This document shows positions 47,378 through 58,089 of a stretch of DNA of 64,000 nucleotides, piece after piece; position 1 is the stretch's first letter, and each line of letters opens with the position of its first letter. The DNA comes from Rhizopus sp. PT2906 (lineage: Eukaryota > Mucoromycota > Mucoromycetes > Mucorales > Rhizopodaceae). The notes beneath the pieces were generated by a model. That model was not told where the DNA came from. It saw nothing but the letters and a program-made list of their open reading frames with translations, and did no database searches. The translations under genes and the position numbers were made by a program. The stretch is taken from the NCBI GenBank assembly GCA_025529335.1, contig JAMYHX010000116.1, positions 33,560-97,559 of the forward strand, in the 5' to 3' direction.

Positions 47378-48361
47378 ATGTCTCATGATATGAATAATAG
47401 TAAAATGTTTGAAACAGAAGATCCTGCCAATGACAGTGGCAATGATTCTGATTCCGAGAAGCCTGCTAGACGTTCTGGAAGAAGAAAGATCAAGATAGAA
47501 TATATCGAGGACAAAAATAGAAGACATATCACCTTTTCTAAAAGAAAAGCCGGAATTATGAAAAAGGTATATAAACATACATTTATAGTAATTCGCAAGA
47601 TGGAGCAAAGTAACCCATTTTTGTTAGGCTTATGAATTAAGTACTTTGACAGGTACTCAAGTATTACTATTAGTTGTTTCTGAAACCGGGCTTGTGTATA
47701 CCTTTACAACTGTTAAATTACAGCCTATTGTGACAAAACCAGAAGGAAAAAACCTTATTCAAGCTTGCTTAAATGCACCTGATCCAAGTGAACCTTCTAC
47801 GGTAAAGAAAAAAAAAAATCATCATTTTCGTATTTGAAACTTATTCTTTTGGTATTCATAGTCTGGGGACGCGTCTTATTCAAACACTTCACCTCAAGTG
47901 AATGACGCCAAGTCCAAGTTTGAAGACACAAAGGTAATAATAGCCAATAAGAAAATAAAAAAAGAAGTCGATTATATATTAACCTACTTTGTATTCATTA
48001 GCCTGAACCTCCAAAACAAGAGTTGACCCAACCACCTAATACAAGATATGGTGTGGGAGGAGGAGCACCTGGATATGCTTCTTCACAATATGCACCTGGT
48101 GCTCCTAATACAAACAATACGGGTAGTCATTTGCCATACAACTATCCTACTTATCAGCAATCAAGTCAACAGCAGCCCTCTCAATATGGCATGCAACAAC
48201 CATTCTATGGCAATCAGCAGCCTCATTATATGTCTTCTCAACAACAGCAGCCAGGATACTGGCAGCAACAGCAACAACAGCCCCAGCAGCAGCAGCCACC
48301 TAATACGAACCCACAGGCAACCTTAACAAAGCAAGAAGAAGATAAATCAAGGATCAATTGA
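47378..48361 (+). CDS. MADS-box transcription factor, MCM1/SRF type
   Basis: DNA-binding regulator of the SRF/Mcm1 class (CArG-box binding as a dimer). Four exons. After an acidic N-terminus comes the MADS box GRRKIKIEYIEDKNRRHITF then SKRKAGIMKK, joined by an intron to AYELSTLTGTQVLLLVVSET and GLVYTFTTVKLQPIV, followed by the SAM-like EGKNLIQACLNAPDP. The C-terminus is Gln/Pro/Tyr-rich with a polyglutamine-like stretch, a typical activation region. The type I SRF features separate it from MEF2-type factors. Confidence 0.93.
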
Positions 48362-49218
48362 GGTTGATGTTTCTTTACGTTTTTTTTTTTATGAATGAGC
48401 TTAATAAACTGTTATCTTTATCATTTTAAAAGTTAGTCTTGACATCATTATTTGCAGAATAAACGATTGGTAACGATAACTAATGGAACGTTAGTGCTAT
48501 ATGCCAATCTGATGTTAAAGATGATCTAATAGAAGACATTTGTTATTGAGAAGCCATTGAAAATAGAGTCATAATGGGCATTCTACAAGAAATCAAGACG
48601 TATAATAGGAAAATTACTTTTCCTAAAGCATCTGTAAGTGATGCTTACAAAAAGTATCATTGCAACTAATAGAGCGTAACATAATTAAAAGAAATATCCG
48701 CAAGAGTTTCTTTTGTTATAGGAACAGTTTGAATAAAAAGATGTGTAAATAATTAAGCAAGAGGGACAGACGTTTATCGAACCAGTAATACACAGGCTTG
48801 TCAGTTATAATTCCTTTCTAATGTATGTCATGATGTATTAGGGATGTTTGATTATAAATTATAATACTAGCTCAATCGATATTGATTTACGTCCATGTTG
48901 CCCCTTTTGGTTCTCTTGGTAAAATAAAAGGTCCTCAGCTAGCCAATCATAAACTTAGAGTATCTATATTGAAGAGAAAACAAGAAATAGTCAAGTATAC
49001 TTTGTAAATCAATAGGAGGAAGGGATTAGCTATAGTAATCGGATAGATTCATCATTAGGATTGACTTGTAAAAAGGACAGTGCATCCAATGAGATGGTCG
49101 TATCTTTGGTCTCATTAAACAAGTCGTATATATAAACGAGTCACAATGTGACTTTAATATTCGCCACAAAATTTCTTTTTTCTTTTTTTCTGTCCTTTTC
49201 ATAATTAAACTAGAAGTC
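48362..49218. other. Intergenic, nothing recognised
   Basis: 857 AT-rich bases between the MADS gene and SURF6. No open frame or repeat worth calling; the last 100 bases are T-rich promoter. Confidence 0.5.
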
Positions 49219-50532
49219 ATGGTTCAAAATCACTTGATTGATTCTTTATCAGAGCGTTTAGCTAAAGATGTACACATATTTGATAACTTACTAAAGCTTA
49301 TACCCGCCAAGTTCTACGTCATGGATAAAAATGATCATATTGATTCAAAATTCCAACACAACAAACGTAAAAAGGCACCTAAGCAAGCTATTAAAGAAGC
49401 AACCAAAAAAGCAAAAAAAGCAAAACTTGATCCTGACAACGTAAAGACAGTGATGGACGTACAAGACGAAAAGGCCAAACAACTAAAAGAAGAAGAAGAA
49501 GCAAAGAAAGAGGAAGAAGAAGAGGAAGAAATGTCTATGGAAGTTGATTCAAGTGGATTCAGTGGTCTTGATGATAGTGAATCAATAGCAACTGAATCTA
49601 CTTCAACAAGTACACAAGAGCCAGGTAAAATAAATAAATACAAATGTCTCTTTACCTCCTGGATCTTGTATTGATTATATAATGTACAGCTCAACTTAAA
49701 CCAATGGAAAAAAGTGACATCGAACAACTCCGTCATCGTCTTCATGAACGAATCAATCAACTACGCCAGAAACGTAATGCTCCAGGAGCCAATTCAGCTA
49801 AACCTAAAAGTCGTGATGAAATTCTGTCTGCTAGAAATAAAAAGAAGGAAGATAGAAAGAAGGCCATCAAGGCACAGAAAGAAAAGGGCAATAATGTACC
49901 AACAGAAGAACTTGTGCAAGTCGATAAGAAGGTAATCTTATACTTTTTTTTAATGTGTGCCTTTCTAAGATGTGTTATAGACAAACAATACAACGCCCAA
50001 TGGCAATCAACGTTCTGCAGATTCTATTAAAACAGATGCTGATGTATTCTTTGGCAAGTTAAATGTTGGCAAAGAACAAAAGAAGAAGAAGGGACCTACT
50101 GATGCCAAGACACAACTGAAATTGGCAGAAGCAAAGAAGGAGAAACTTGAAAAGTTGAAGCAAGAAGATAAATCAAAGGCTGAAGAAATGATAGAAAAAG
50201 AAGAATGGAATAAAGTGCTTGCATTAGCAACAGGCGAAAAAGTGAAGGATGATCCTAGATTATTGAAAAAGACAGTAAAGAGACAAGAGAAACAAAAGCA
50301 AAAGAGTGCACAAGAATGGAAGAAACGCTTAGAAAAACAAAAGAAGGATCAGATGCATGCGATCAAGAAGAGAGAAGAAAACATTAAAGCCAAGATAGAC
50401 GAAAAGAAAAACAAGAAGAAGGGTATTAAACCTAAAGGAAACAAGAAGAAGGCACGTCCTGGCTTTGAAGGAGGTAAACGTAGTAAAGGTGGAAAAGTAA
50501 CAAAACCAAATCCTCCTAAACTTAAGAAATAA
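49219..50532 (+). CDS. SURF6/Rrp14 nucleolar ribosome biogenesis protein
   Basis: Nucleolar factor for both ribosomal subunits. Three exons (introns about 49625-49688 and 49932-49980). N-terminal part: LIDSLSERLAKDVHIFDNLL, LKLIPAKFY. Then acidic and Lys-rich linkers and the SURF6 core: LRHRLHERINQLRQKRNA, PKSRDEILSARNKKKEDRKK, VFFGKLNVGKEQKKKKGPTD, and the long basic helix EWNKVLALATGEKVKDDPRL then LLKKTVKRQEKQKQKSAQEW. Ends RPGFEGGKRSKGGK...PPKLKK. Strong match in order and spacing. Confidence 0.92.
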
Positions 50533-50606
50533 TAAATTCATATATAATCTTTTAAATAAAACATTCTCTCTCACTTTCTTTGTAAGACTGGGGTTTTTCT
50601 TTTTTT

Positions 50607-50608
<2 letters not shown>

Positions 50609-50639
<31 letters not shown>
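50609..50639 (+). repeat. Poly(T) tract
   Basis: 31 consecutive T between SURF6 and the Nudix gene, ending 12 bases before the Nudix ATG. May act as a pyrimidine-rich leader or promoter element. Confidence 0.85.
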
Positions 50640-50642
<3 letters not shown>

Positions 50643-50651
50643 TTACCAAAT

Positions 50652-51576
50652 ATGCGCAAGTTGCTTTTTTCAACTCTTTTTTCTCGTCATTTCACCTTGA
50701 TGACTTCACAACAAGTAAAAGCAACCATTCACATTGCTAATCAGGCTGTTCCTGTTTGTAGCGCATATTCCAAGCATGAAATAAATGATGTCTTGGCTTT
50801 TCAACCTTTCAAAGACTGGCTTGTAGCATTTAATAAACAGCAAGAGTCACGTCAAAATGAATTCGACTTTAAATCCGTTGATATACAGAGTATCGACCGT
50901 TTTGGTGATAAAATTGGGTTTATCAAATTTAAAGCAAATGTTCAATACAAGAAAACAGGCAAAAGTGCACCAGGCATTGTATTTATGGTAAAGTAAATCA
51001 AGCTTAAAAATATAAGCTAATGTCTTGAAAAAGAGAGGAGGTGCTGTATCTATGCTACTTGTATTAAAAGCTAAAGATGAACAAGACAAGATCATACTTA
51101 CCCTTCAACCGCGTATACCTATACCCCATTTTGCTTTTCCTGAGCTACCAGCTGGTATGTTGGACGGATCTGGTAATTTCGTTGGAACAGCAGCAAAAGA
51201 GATTGAAGAGGAAACTGGATTAAAAATAAAGGAAGAAGAACTTGTGGATCTAACCGAGTTAGCCTACGGTGATCAATACCGTGGCGTGTACCCTTCTGCA
51301 GGCGGATCAGGTAAAATGTTTATTACTAAGAGTAAACTAGTCATAATCATTGTATATCGATTAGATGAGTTTTTAAGACTATTTGCATGCGTGAAGCATA
51401 TGGACAAGTCTGAAATTGATGAGTTAGAGGGCAAATTGACGGGCCTTCGTGACCACGGAGAAAACATCACGTTAAAACTGGTCCCATTTAAAGACGCATG
51501 GAAAGAATCGCCTGATGCTAAGTTATTGTCAAGTTTAACCCTTTACCAGGCATTGAAATCAAAAATTGAAAAATAA
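50652..51576 (+). CDS. Nudix hydrolase, ADP-sugar diphosphatase type (NUDT14-like)
   Basis: Hydrolyses nucleoside diphosphate sugars (plant AtNUDT14 family by resemblance). Intron near 50991-51034. The N-terminus MRKLLFSTLFSRHFTLM is a possible mitochondrial leader; a second Met begins MTSQQVK. Core: PHFAFPELPAGMLDGSGNFV followed by the Nudix box GTAAKEIEEETGLKI. Downstream GDQYRGVYPSAGGSGK and LEGKLTGLRDHGENI match the NUDT14-specific region. The consensus Arg of REUXEE is Lys here (KEIEEE); the metal-binding Glu residues are kept. The stretch KMFITKSKLVIIIVYRLDEF is longer than expected and may include a retained or unrecognised splice. Confidence 0.85.
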
Positions 51577-51660
51577 AAATATTGCCTTTTTTAGTGAGTT
51601 TGTTTACTGTTCTCTCCAAATCAGAAAAGTCGTCAATACACAAATTTAACCCTTTCTTTT

Positions 51661-53816
51661 ATGTATCATTCAATGACTGAAAACAATAACAATTATAAGG
51701 ACGAAAAGACAATGGTCGAACAAATCTCTATGAAAAAATCACGCCCATTACCAAAGATACCCGAGCGTGTTTCATCCAGAGACATACCTACTCTACCACT
51801 AAACAAGATAGAGAATGCAATAGACAGTTTCAAGAATCAAAAGAGACTTACAGCGCAGCAGATATTTCAGACAATAAATGACGACGATGACGATGACTAT
51901 GAAGAAGAAGAATGTGGCGGCGTCTATGCTACAAAGACAGAGATTCCGACAAGCACTTATATCTTGCCAGAGCCTTCGTTCTTCTTTTCTAAAAAGTTAA
52001 TGACACCTGTATTAGAAGTGGATGAGGAGGATGAGGAGTACCTAACACTACCTCCAACAACAACAGATCATTATATAATACCTGAGCACGCAGATGCTTC
52101 TGATCAAGGCGAACCAAGTCTTGAAAGTGGTCGAACATCGCCCTCATCATCCATTGATTCGACAGCCCAAGCTCAAGAAACAAGAGAGATACTAGATGAT
52201 ATAAGTACTCTAAACCTTGGCTCTATTTCTTCACCACCATTCCCATTACATCAACAACAGCATCAGCAAGAGGAGCCATTCAACAAAGAACCACTGCAGA
52301 ATTCTTTACTAAAGGACGTTCAGAACCTATCACAGATAAATCACGCTTTGATGACACCACCATTTCAACCTACGACAGTCAAGCCAGAGAACACTTACTT
52401 TATGAACTCACCTATTCCTACCATGACCTCATTCAGTCTTACACATGATAAAGCATCCATCAAGACATTTCGTAGAATGGCTAGTAAGACACACGATCCT
52501 CAAACACAATTCACCTATGCAAAGTACCTGATTCAGCTTGTATTGTTCTATTCCAATAACAATCAAACCAACAATGAGGCCATTTCATCTGTTTCTGCCG
52601 AGACAAGGGAGCGTTTACAAGAAGAGGCAGAGTACTGGATAGAAAAGCTTGCCAAGTCTAATCACCCTGAGGCTTTATATATTAAAGGTCACTGGCATCG
52701 CTTTGGTCAGCAGTATCATCTTATTGGATCACAATATAAAAGGGTGAATCACTCCAAGGCATTCAAATGCTTTCAACAATCAGCCAAGCTGGGTTGTACA
52801 GAGGCACACTATGAACTTGCAGAGTATTACGTGAGCCAAAAAGAATATAGAAAGGCAATCACAAGTTATAAATACGCTGCTTCAAAGAATCACACATTGG
52901 CGCTTTATGTAAGTTTAAAGAATCAGCTATTTCATGTTATTAATCTTATTTTCATGCTAAGAAACTGGCAAATATCTTACTGCGTGGTCTGTTAAGTCAA
53001 GAAACAGACGTGCATCAGGGACTAGCCTTCCTTAAGCAAGCCGCAGATGCAGGGAGTAACCAAGACTGTGCACGACCTGCATATGACCTTGCATGCATCT
53101 ACGCAAATGACCTTGAAAGTATTGATCTTGAAAAGTAAGTAGGACAAAATTCTCTTTTATGTATACTCACAAAGAGATAATAGAAACTCCATTTTATCTT
53201 CATGGATAACTGAACAGTACTATCCTTTGGCTATCCAATATTTTAAAAAGGCAGATGAACTCGGTATGGCCGCTGCTGCTTTCCGTTTAGGAAAGATCTA
53301 TGAGCATGGTCAGCTTGGACAAGTCAAGAATGATGAAGAGGCATTCAAATACTATACACGAGCGGCCGAAAAAAAGTCTCATGAGGCGATGTTGGAACTA
53401 TCAAGACTATACAAAGATGGTATCCCGGGTTATCTAAGTCCTCATGCTTTAATGGCGTATAAGTGGTGTCTATATGCTACTGAAAATGGGAATGAAGTTG
53501 CTGAATATACATTAGGGTACGTTTTTGTTATTGTTTTTATTATTCTTTTTTTTATTTAGTATTACCCATTAGATGTTACTATGAAGAAGGGATAGGAGTA
53601 TATCCAGATTACTCCCAGGCACTTGTATGGTTTAGTAAATCGGCTGCCAAAGGATATAAACTTGCAGAGGATAAGTTAAACGTCCCTTTCAGCAAACGAA
53701 AGAGTGTGATCATAAGCACAAAGAGGAAGAGAAGCAAAAGATACTATGAAGAAAGCATACGAATTGCTGAACAATCAAGAAAAGCTAAAGTAGAGAATGA
53801 TTGTCATGTCATGTAA
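51661..53816 (+). CDS. Chitin synthase activator with SEL1 repeats (Skt5/Chs4 family)
   Basis: Recruits or activates chitin synthase at the cell cortex in yeasts. Long disordered Ser/Pro/Gln N-terminal half (51661 to about 52430), then SEL1-like TPR repeats: FRRMASKTHDPQTQFTYAKY, AEYWIEKLAKSNHPEALYIK, KAFKCFQQSAKLGCTEAHYE, YRKAITSYKYAASKNHTLAL, YPLAIQYFKKADELGMAAAA and SQALVWFSKSAAKGYKLAED. Introns at about 52910-52963, 53136-53182 and 53518-53570. The last exon is Lys/Arg-rich and ends ENDCHVM, a CaaX box; yeast Skt5 also ends in a farnesylated CaaX. Architecture and prenylation site together make the call strong. Confidence 0.9.
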
Positions 53817-54333
53817 ATAAACGATTTATTTCCTATTTTCCTTTGAGCCGTTTGAATTATCAGAGCTATTTTATCATTTATCTGTGTTGCCAAGAATATA
53901 TTCTGTTCTACTCTGAGCATCATTTCATTAAGAATAAAAGACACATAATAAACATGATGTTTTACAGAATATATATGGCTTGTAATGCAATAGATCTTGA
54001 TGATATATATATATATATTTAAATAGTCTATTAAAACAAGAGCTTTATTTCATGAGCTTATTTACTTTTATGCACTCATAAAATTTCTAGAAACTATACA
54101 GTGAGAGCCCTCAGGGTCAAACTATGTACGAGCGTGCAACTTTTTAAGCGCGGAATAGCTGTAAATTCGTGCAACTTTGTTTCAAGATATGTTACACACT
54201 GCCAAATGGAGGACGCTGTTTATAGTCTATAGCTTGATTAAATTACGTTTTTATAATAAGTAAAATGGTGTATATTCAATTGAAAGAGCAAAAGAAAAAA
54301 AAAAGAGAGATACGGAGGGTATTGTATGACATT
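53817..54333. other. Convergent intergenic region
   Basis: 517 bases between the stop codons of Skt5 (+) and the permease (-). AT-rich, with a (TA)n run near 53999-54018; no gene seen. Confidence 0.55.
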
Positions 54334-55529
54334 TTAGGCTATAAAGTTGAAAAAACGTCTCCAACGAGGAATATGTTCATCTACTTCGGCGTCTTTTTCA
54401 ATATCAAACCGGGTAACACGACCTGTTTCGAAATCAACCTCCTCCAAGGCAACCAACTTCTTTCTTGTAACAATCTTGTGAATTACATAGCACAAGATAA
54501 ATGGAACGATACCAACATACTTGGTACAGAACTGAACAGCGTCAAATTGGGGAGTAAAGGCATCGTAACCTTGACCCAAGACGATCAAGATGGCGAGAAC
54601 ACAAGAAAAGAGACCACTGAAAGGATAGGCCATTGCTGTGTAAGGAAGCTCAGCTATACTTCTGCCTTGACGAACATAAGCACGACGGAAACGAATATGA
54701 ACACCACCAATACCAGCCCAACTGATGAAGCCTGAGACCGCAGTAATGTTTTGGAACCAAACGAAGGCCTTGTCAGCACTATAGCAATCATGATTACTAT
54801 ATACATCATTGGGTTACACATGCGTACTTACCTATAAATTGATACAAAGACACAGGCAAAGCCAATAACAGAGGAAACGATGACAGCCCTGGGTTGAAGA
54901 ACGTGAGAAAATGATCGTGAGAAAGTCTATACTATATTTACCAGAAAGGAGCACCGTATTTATTCACACGGCCAAGGAAAGCAGGTGCGTTGCCATCTCT
55001 TGCAAGACCAAGGAGGGTACGAGAAGTAGTGTATAAAGAAGAGTTGGCGGCAGATAAAACACTATTTGAAGATAAGAAAGATACTCGTGTAACAATTGCA
55101 TTTGATATACCTTGTAAGGACAATTGCGTTAATAATATGGGCGCCGACATCAATACCAGCAGCTTGGAAAATCAAAGTGAAAGAGGCAGTACCAGCGCCA
55201 CCGTCAGGGTTGGTTAATCCTTCATCATTATAAGGAATACACAAGCCGATCAAGAAGATGGTGCAAATGTAAAAAACAAGAATACGCCAGAAGGTATTAC
55301 GAATGGCCCTTGGTACAGTCTTTGTAGGGTTCTTGGCTTCACCAGCGGTGATACCGACTATCCAATACAAATTAGTATCTCACAGGGTCACATGTATCAG
55401 GTATGGCACTATTACCAATTTCAGTTCCTTGAAACGAGAAACCCGCGGAAAGTAATACACTTATGGTACCTACTGCTCCGTTGTTAAAAGCACCAGGGTT
55501 TTTCCAGTACCTAAAAATGCAGGGTGAGT

Positions 55530-55569
<40 letters not shown>

Positions 55570-56815
55570 AAAGAAGGGTCTTACTCAAAACCGATTACAT
55601 GGCCACCGACAGCACCAGCAGCAACAAGGATACCTAGTTTAAATCACTGAGTACCAGCGTAATTGGCTGCGCAATGTTTTTTTTTCTTACCAATAATAAT
55701 GAACACAATAACAATTAAAATTTTGATCAAGGCAAACCAGTATTCGAGTTCACCATAGATTCTAACTCCCATAAAGTTGACAGCAACGATTAGCACTAAA
55801 AAGATTGTTGACCATGCAGGGTCAGGCATAGTTTGGCCCCAGAATTTAATAATGGTTGCAGCTGCAGCAAGTTCTGTATATTACGTAGTTATTTGTCAAT
55901 CCATGCTGTTTCAAAATAAACAATTTCTAAAATCGTACCTGTAGCAATTGTAACAGCCTTTGGTGGAGGGCAGATGTTGGTTAGTAAAGAAAAAGAACGC
56001 ATCATGTCTTTAAGAGCTTACCCACTATGAAAACAATGAATATTAGTTTAAGCTTTGTTGCATGTTTTCTATAAAAAACTTACTGAGAACCAATAGTTCC
56101 AACCCAAAGCAAAACCGAGGGAGGGTTCAACGAATCTTGTTGCATAATGATTAAATGAACCGGATACTATAGCAATCAATGAGTACACTGAATATGTCAG
56201 AGCTTATAAATTGCTTTACCAGGCATGAAGGTAGCCATTTCACCTAGACATGTCATAATACAATACACCTATCATCACAAAATAAGTCGAACTGTATTAA
56301 TTGAGAAATCAAAGTTGAGGTCAATTACCATAAATCCCACTAACAAAAATAGTAAGTTACACTATTCGTTGAGTTTCAATGTATGTACTACTTACCAACA
56401 CAGTAGGCAATCAAAGCACCAGCGGGACCAGCCTACAAAAAGTCGATTAGGTTTTTTTTTTTTTAAAAAAAAGAAAAAAGTAATATGAACCTCAGCAATG
56501 CTGCTACCAGAACTCAAGAATAAACCAGTGCTTCAAAATAAGAGTTAGTAAAGAAATATGATATATTGATCGACTATCTTTTTACCCAATAGCACCACCC
56601 AGTGAAATCATTTGGATGTGTCTAGCATCTAAACCTCTATGAGTTCCATGTTGAAGTGATTCCAAATCTTCTTCATCTCCAATGGCATTTTTTGATCGTT
56701 TTGAATGATATGAACTACTGTCCATTTTTTCAATCTCGTATTCTGGAGGAGGTTTTTCTGCGCTGTGATGAGCTTTTATAGTGCCTTCTTGTTCTACCGA
56801 GAATTTATTGCTCAT
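54334..56815 (-). CDS. Amino-acid permease, fungal YAT/AAT family
   Basis: Plasma-membrane proton/amino-acid symporter. Start 56815 (MSNKFSVEQEGTIKAHHSAE). N-terminal cytosolic tail, then GLDARHIQMISLGGAIG joined to TGLFLSSGSSIAEAGPAGAL (helix 1 signature), GEMATFMP, and further exons with WNYWF-type and GVRIYGELEYWFALIKIL segments. A middle exon reads SFTLIFQAAGIDVGAHIINA, then RVSFLSSNSVLSAANSSLYT, RTLLGLARDGNAPAFLGRVN. C-terminus: YPFSGLFSCVLAILIVLGQG then VPFILCYVIHKIVTRKKLVA, ending RWRRFFNFIA. Over ten short exons; one intron carries 31 A on the plus strand (55538-55568). Substrate range not predictable. Confidence 0.9.
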
Positions 56816-56922
56816 ACAAAAAAAAAAGATAATTAAAAGAAAAAAGGAAGAGAAAGCTTAAAAACAAAATTTAATCTTTGTTACGCGCAAATTTTATCTG
56901 AAAAAAAAGTGATAGGCGGACA

Positions 56923-57610
56923 TTAGATGGAATAAAGGCTGCCCATAAAATTGAGAAGTCTCTGCTGATTGGTCTCTAGGATGAGACCTTTTGCTATAAC
57001 TTCGTCAATGATCATGTGAACTTTTTCGAGGTTGAACACAAGATCAAGTTCCGTCTATTCCATTTTGCTTATTATGCAGTTTTACACAAGAAAAAAAAAT
57101 ATTTGCTCTTACTGCTTTTTCAAATGTTTGGTTCATAGTTTCTATGGCAATGAATTCACACAGTTTTTCAAACTCTTTTTTTTTTTTTGAAATCTTACCA
57201 ACACAAAGTTGAATGAGTTCAAGCATAGAAAACTCATTCTATTATATAATTGGTTAATATCCACTTTAATCTAATTCCTATAAACGTACATCGTCCAGAT
57301 CGCATCCAATAATAAAGTATAACGAAGCATACACACGGTAAACTTGCTACTTTTAGTAACTCTTTTTTTGCCCTGTAGTAAAATTACCTATTTTATACTC
57401 ATCTAGTTGAAAGAATAACGTCTGTTCTTTAGTTAGAAACGTTCTTCTTCTTATTATTATTATTATTATTATTCTTGCCTGATTTTGTTCTCTTGTTATA
57501 CATTTCCTAGCTATTTCTAACTCAAATGCTGAAGTATCTTGAATTGTCTGATAATATTTCGCACATCTTGTTTTGCATGATCTATTGACTATTAAAAAAA
57601 ATCGTATCAT
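56923..57610 (-). CDS. Adaptor complex sigma subunit, AP-4-like
   Basis: Small subunit of a heterotetrameric vesicle adaptor. Six exons join to about 140 residues, the normal sigma length: MIRFFLIVNRSCKTRCAKYY, then KCITREQNQ, LFFQLDEYKIVYRVYASLYF, IIGCDLDDNEFSMLELIQLC, VETMNQTFEKA, TELDLVFNLEKVHMIIDEVI and AKGLILETNQQRLL. The segment FNLEKVHMIIDEV...LETNQQRLL fits AP-4 sigma (FNLDKVHIILDEM...VETNRARIL) better than AP-1, -2 or -3. The intron at 57422-57478 would be GC-AG (CAG|gcaag); unspliced it keeps the frame, adding Ile and Arg codons. AP class is an inference from a few positions; sigma family is certain. Confidence 0.8.
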
Positions 57611-58089
57611 TTCTCTTTCTCTTTCTCTTTTGTGACAAAAATAAAGCGAAAAAGAATTATTTTTATAAAAATAATAATTAAATTCAACTGACTTCGGAGT
57701 TCGAAAAAGAAAAACGATAAATGATTGAAACAAACATTAAACGCGTAGAACAGCAGTTGTATGTGAGATGAGAGACATACCACGAGACGATTAGATTGAT
57801 TAAAATATTATATAGACTCATCAAACAATGAGAGAGAGTGATACAGACATTCTAATTCCAGAGGTAAATTTGGTATTGCTTCTACCAGTGTTTGGCTATC
57901 CAAATGCTTTACTGATCCGTATTCTCGAGATAGAAAGAAAGATTAGAGCAAAATAAAGAGAAAAAGATGCACTGTTGTATGTCATAATGTGGTATGCTTA
58001 ACCTCAAGTTAGACTGTACAACAAGAGTTACAAAGTCATATGACCTAATTTACAAGGAGATTGGATAAAAAAAGCAAGTGATGTTTATT
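57611..58089. other. Intergenic, AP-4 sigma promoter
   Basis: 479 bases between two minus-strand genes. A 42-codon open frame on the plus strand (start 57828, MRESDTDILIPE) has no support and is not called. Nothing else seen. Confidence 0.5.

Noticed and set aside
49335..49760. 141-codon minus-strand ORF
   Set aside because: Antisense of the Lys/Glu-rich SURF6 coding region, yielding only Ser/Phe-rich low complexity.
54265..54735. 156-codon plus-strand ORF
   Set aside because: Antisense shadow of the amino-acid permease last exons; composition is not protein-like.
57828..57956. 42-codon ORF MRESDTDILIPE...
   Set aside because: Too short and without any supporting motif, splice structure or neighbour; likely chance.
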